A DNA stretch of 7,037 nucleotides from NCBI RefSeq assembly GCF_946482535.1, contig NZ_CAMLRU010000142.1, positions 1 through 7,037 on the forward strand. Direction: 5' to 3'. The stretch comes from an uncultured Flavobacterium sp. (GTDB taxonomy: Bacteria > Bacteroidota > Bacteroidia > Flavobacteriales > Flavobacteriaceae). The notes under the pieces are model-generated. The model saw only the letters and a list, made by a program, of their open reading frames with translations. It was not told where the DNA came from and did no database searches. Below are positions 5,462 to 7,037 of this stretch, piece by piece. Every line of letters starts with the position of its first letter. Positions within the stretch are counted from its first letter, which is position 1. A program made the position numbers and the translations under genes.

Positions 5462-6406
5462 TCAACGATTGGATTCCGATATCCAATGGAATTGTTTTTC
5501 AGATAATTGAAATTTGCGGTCTGCTTTTTCCAACTCAAATACCACGCTGTCTTTTTTGATTTTACCAAAGAGTTCCAATGTTTTGCTTCCGGTCACTTTG
5601 TATTGCAATTCAAAGAGCACCTTTTTTTCATCCCAAGGAGAGACGAAAACCAATTTTTTTTCTTTGGACTTGACTTGGTATGAGAAATAACCTCTGTTGT
5701 AATTTTGTGCCAAAATAGTATCGGTAGTTTGAATACTTCCTTGACCATCATCCTGGAAAATAATGTCCTTCCAGATTTTATCATCTGTCAATACAATCGG
5801 TACGTCAATGTTATTCTTTTTGAATTTTGTTACATAATACATACCGGGATTTATCGGCTTTTGAATTTTTGGTTTTCCAAATTCTTGTCTCCAATTCCAA
5901 ATTTCGAATAGGGAAAAAAAGCCAAAAACTAAGACTATCAGTAATTTGAAAACAATTCGAGAAATTTTTAAATATTTTTTGGTCAAAGTAAAATCATAGG
6001 AAGTCAACTTATTGGTGGCCCGATTTCGAAGCAAAAAGTTCAAATAATGCTCAGCGTCGGCCAAAATCAAATACAAACAAGAAATGACTATCTGCATTGA
6101 AAACAATTTTACCGGTATGTCAAAACACAAATTCAGGATGAACACGTTGAGGAAAACTCCAAAGGCCAACAAAAGTCCCATGCTTATGGTTCTTCTGTAA
6201 AGCAAAAGAAGGGCTACTATCATTTCCATAACACCACTGAAAATTTGATAAGGTTCAGAATATCCAAAGAACATCCAACTGAATCGCATAGGTAGATAAT
6301 CACCCAATGGCGTAGCCAATTGACTGAGATTCGGTTCCGGCATTTGGGCAGCAAACAGCTTGACGGTGCCATACAAAAGGGCAACGATTACAATATAGTA
6401 GCGCAA
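5462..6406 (-). CDS. C-terminal part of the broken DoxX-like membrane protein (possible separate product from a TTG start)
   Basis: If translated alone, the first available start is a TTG at 6406, giving 314 residues; the open frame itself reaches back to 6457. Predicted membrane helices lie at about 2-20, 52-70, 74-93, 100-116 and 151-170, in the DoxX-like arrangement. A soluble C-terminal domain of about 140 residues follows, rich in Lys and beta-type sequence, with no catalytic motif I can name. Starting at TTG would begin the protein directly at a transmembrane helix and drop the preceding loop (KLDWTLRNV), which is unusual and supports the idea that this is only part of a longer gene. 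DoxX-like proteins have been tied to quinone or thiosulfate oxidation and to redox stress, but no such role can be assigned here. Confidence 0.5.
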   Translation of the reverse strand: MRYYIVIVALLYGTVKLFAAQMPEPNLSQLATPLGDYLPMRFSWMFFGYSEPYQIFSGVMEMIVALLLLYRRTISMGLLLAFGVFLNVFILNLCFDIPVKLFSMQIVISCLYLILADAEHYLNFLLRNRATNKLTSYDFTLTKKYLKISRIVFKLLIVLVFGFFSLFEIWNWRQEFGKPKIQKPINPGMYYVTKFKKNNIDVPIVLTDDKIWKDIIFQDDGQGSIQTTDTILAQNYNRGYFSYQVKSKEKKLVFVSPWDEKKVLFELQYKVTGSKTLELFGKIKKDSVVFELEKADRKFQLSEKQFHWISESNR

Positions 6407-6457
6407 TACATTCCGTAATGTCCAATCTAATTTTTGGTAATCTCTTGGTTTTCTCTC

Positions 6458-6733
6458 TTAAACGCTCCACAATAACGAACCTAGTACAGCAATCAATATA
6501 CTAGTATAAAAATAAGCCCAAGCATAAGAGGTGTCACCACTGCCGCCGCCTTCGATATTGAGTTTGTCTTTCACATGAAAAAGATGGTCATTACAAAAAG
6601 TAACTAAGGGTACAAAAACATCGTTAATGGCTGAAGTGATAAAATTTAGACCGGGTATAAATTCTAAAATTTGCCAAATCGCTGTGGTCAGAATAAAGTA
6701 GATGAAAAAGAATCTGAAAAATATTTTTTTCAT
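6458..6733 (-). CDS. N-terminal part of the broken DoxX-like membrane protein (91 residues)
   Basis: An ATG at 6733 opens a 91-residue frame with a basic start (MKK) and a hydrophobic helix at about 4-25. A periplasmic stretch follows, with HVKDKLNIEGGGSGDTSYAW, and then a second helix at about 72-90 ending LLWSV before the TAA. As a free protein it would be a small two-helix membrane protein. Because the frame continues directly into the DoxX-like segment, I consider it the severed N-terminus. The upstream region is shared with the divergent cobB. A TAATTTAG at 6785-6778 on the minus strand is a weak promoter candidate. Confidence 0.55.
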   Translation of the reverse strand: MKKIFFRFFFIYFILTTAIWQILEFIPGLNFITSAINDVFVPLVTFCNDHLFHVKDKLNIEGGGSGDTSYAWAYFYTSILIAVLGSLLWSV

Positions 6734-6908
6734 AGTATTGTATTGGTTTTTAGTGAGATATTACATTAACTTGTGAACTAAATTATTAAAATGAGAAAAT
6801 CCTTTGATTTGATTTCAAAATAATTATTAACAATATTTTGCTTATATCCTTGATTGAAGCTTTTAAATCAATGCTTCCGGATTTATTTTTTATAGATATT
6901 TTTGTTTC
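6734..6908. promoter_or_regulatory. Divergent intergenic region between the DoxX-like gene and cobB
   Basis: This 175-bp AT-rich gap must hold the promoters of both divergent genes. On the plus side TATTTTTG (6897-6904) is a full -7 match. Two overlapping small inverted repeats lie at 6850-6877: TTGATT with AATCAA, and GAAGC with GCTTC. They could be an operator or chance. No RNA gene is seen. Confidence 0.4.
6897..6904 (+). promoter_or_regulatory. TAnnTTTG -7 promoter box directly before cobB
   Basis: TATTTTTG ends only 4 bp before the ATG at 6909. If it is used, transcription would begin at or next to the start codon, giving a leaderless or near-leaderless mRNA. The -33 position has only TTC (6875-6877), so the promoter is uncertain. 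Confidence 0.4.
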
Positions 6909-7037
6909 ATGAAAAAACTTGTCGTTTTAACCGGCGCCGGAATTTCTGCTGAAAGCGGTGTCAAAACCTTTCGCGATGCAGATGGATTATGGGAAGGTCA
7001 TGATGTGATGAAAGTCGCTTCTTATGAGGGTTGGCTC
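6909..7037 (+). CDS. cobB: Sir2-family NAD-dependent protein deacylase (sirtuin), 5' part only
   Basis: The first 43 codons of a sirtuin are present before the window ends; the full family length is about 230 residues. The NAD-binding Rossmann loop GAGISAESG is at 9-17 and [10 protein letters not shown] at 21-30, the usual start of a class III (CobB/SIRT5-like) sirtuin, with ESGVKTFRD closely matching that class. These enzymes remove acetyl or acidic acyl groups from lysines, using NAD+ and producing nicotinamide and O-acyl-ADP-ribose. The zinc site, the catalytic His and the Tyr/Arg pair that would indicate desuccinylase activity lie beyond the window. The gene diverges from the DoxX-like gene, and its start is very close to a -7 box. 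Confidence 0.93.
   Translation, partial: MKKLVVLTGAGISAESGVKTFRDADGLWEGHDVMKVASYEGWL

Larger units (their letters stand above)
5462..6733 (-). pseudogene. DoxX-like multi-pass membrane protein gene interrupted by an in-frame TAA
   Basis: Two open stretches, 6733-6458 and 6457-5462, are in the same frame with no shift; a single TAA at 6460-6458 separates them. Read through, they give about 422 residues, which matches what I recall of a flavobacterial DoxX-like membrane protein: an N-terminal two-helix unit with a GSGDTS motif, then RYYI...GTVKLF and the conserved NLSQLATPLGDYLPMRFSW, four more helices and a soluble C-terminal domain. The residues just after the stop (ERKPRDYQKLDW) read as a natural loop between helices, without a start codon until a TTG at 6406. 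The simplest reading is a nonsense mutation, for example TTA to TAA. Alternatives are a sequencing error or a true split into two genes with re-initiation at TTG. The rest of the frame is undamaged, so any break is recent. Confidence 0.7.

Noticed and set aside
6458..6460. Programmed stop-codon readthrough or recoding of TAA
   Set aside because: I see no known recoding signal at this site, and TAA serves as a normal stop for other genes here. Nonsense mutation or sequence error is simpler.
6850..6877. Inverted repeats before cobB as an operator
   Set aside because: The arms are only 5 to 6 bp, overlap each other and lie in AT-rich DNA, so they are not distinguishable from chance.
1..7037. 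A novel multi-gene defence, toxin-antitoxin or mobile system
   Set aside because: All genes but the DoxX-like one and the secreted protein are recognised housekeeping families in separate transcription units, and nothing suggests a co-transferred cassette.

Overview
The window looks like a piece of a Bacteroidota chromosome, most likely Flavobacterium or a close relative. The DNA is AT-rich, genes lack clear Shine-Dalgarno sequences, and several start just downstream of TAnnTTTG boxes, the -7 element used by the Bacteroidota primary sigma factor. Protein types fit too: a CarboxypepD_reg-like secreted protein, a DEAD-box helicase with an RG-rich tail, and an SPT/KBL-type PLP enzyme. It reads as ordinary core chromosome; I see no phage, transposase, CRISPR array or defence system.

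Layout, left to right. The minus strand at 1-802 carries the N-terminal two thirds of a PLP-dependent acyltransferase of the serine palmitoyltransferase / cysteate acyltransferase / KBL family, cut by the window edge. Diverging from it is rdgB (922-1506), the nucleotide-pool house-cleaning pyrophosphatase. The gap 1507-1819 holds an 8-bp tandem repeat that starts inside the last codons of rdgB, a structured RNA-like element, and an inverted copy of the repeat. A DEAD-box RNA helicase follows (1820-3736) with a strong intrinsic terminator, then a secreted protein with a carboxypeptidase-regulatory-like domain (3971-4759). That gene meets trmH (minus, 4760-5416) stop codon to stop codon.

Upstream of trmH on the minus strand, two adjacent open frames (6458-6733 and 5462-6457) lie in the same reading frame and are separated only by one TAA codon. 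Together they make a DoxX-like multi-pass membrane protein, so this looks like one gene broken by a nonsense codon. Diverging from it at 6909 is the start of a sirtuin deacylase gene (cobB), cut by the right edge.

The genes do not form one pathway. The RNA-related genes (helicase, TrmH) and the housekeeping enzymes (RdgB, sirtuin) appear to be separate transcription units, several with their own promoter-like box. The most notable non-ordinary items are the composite repeat/structured element after rdgB and the in-frame stop in the DoxX-like gene.
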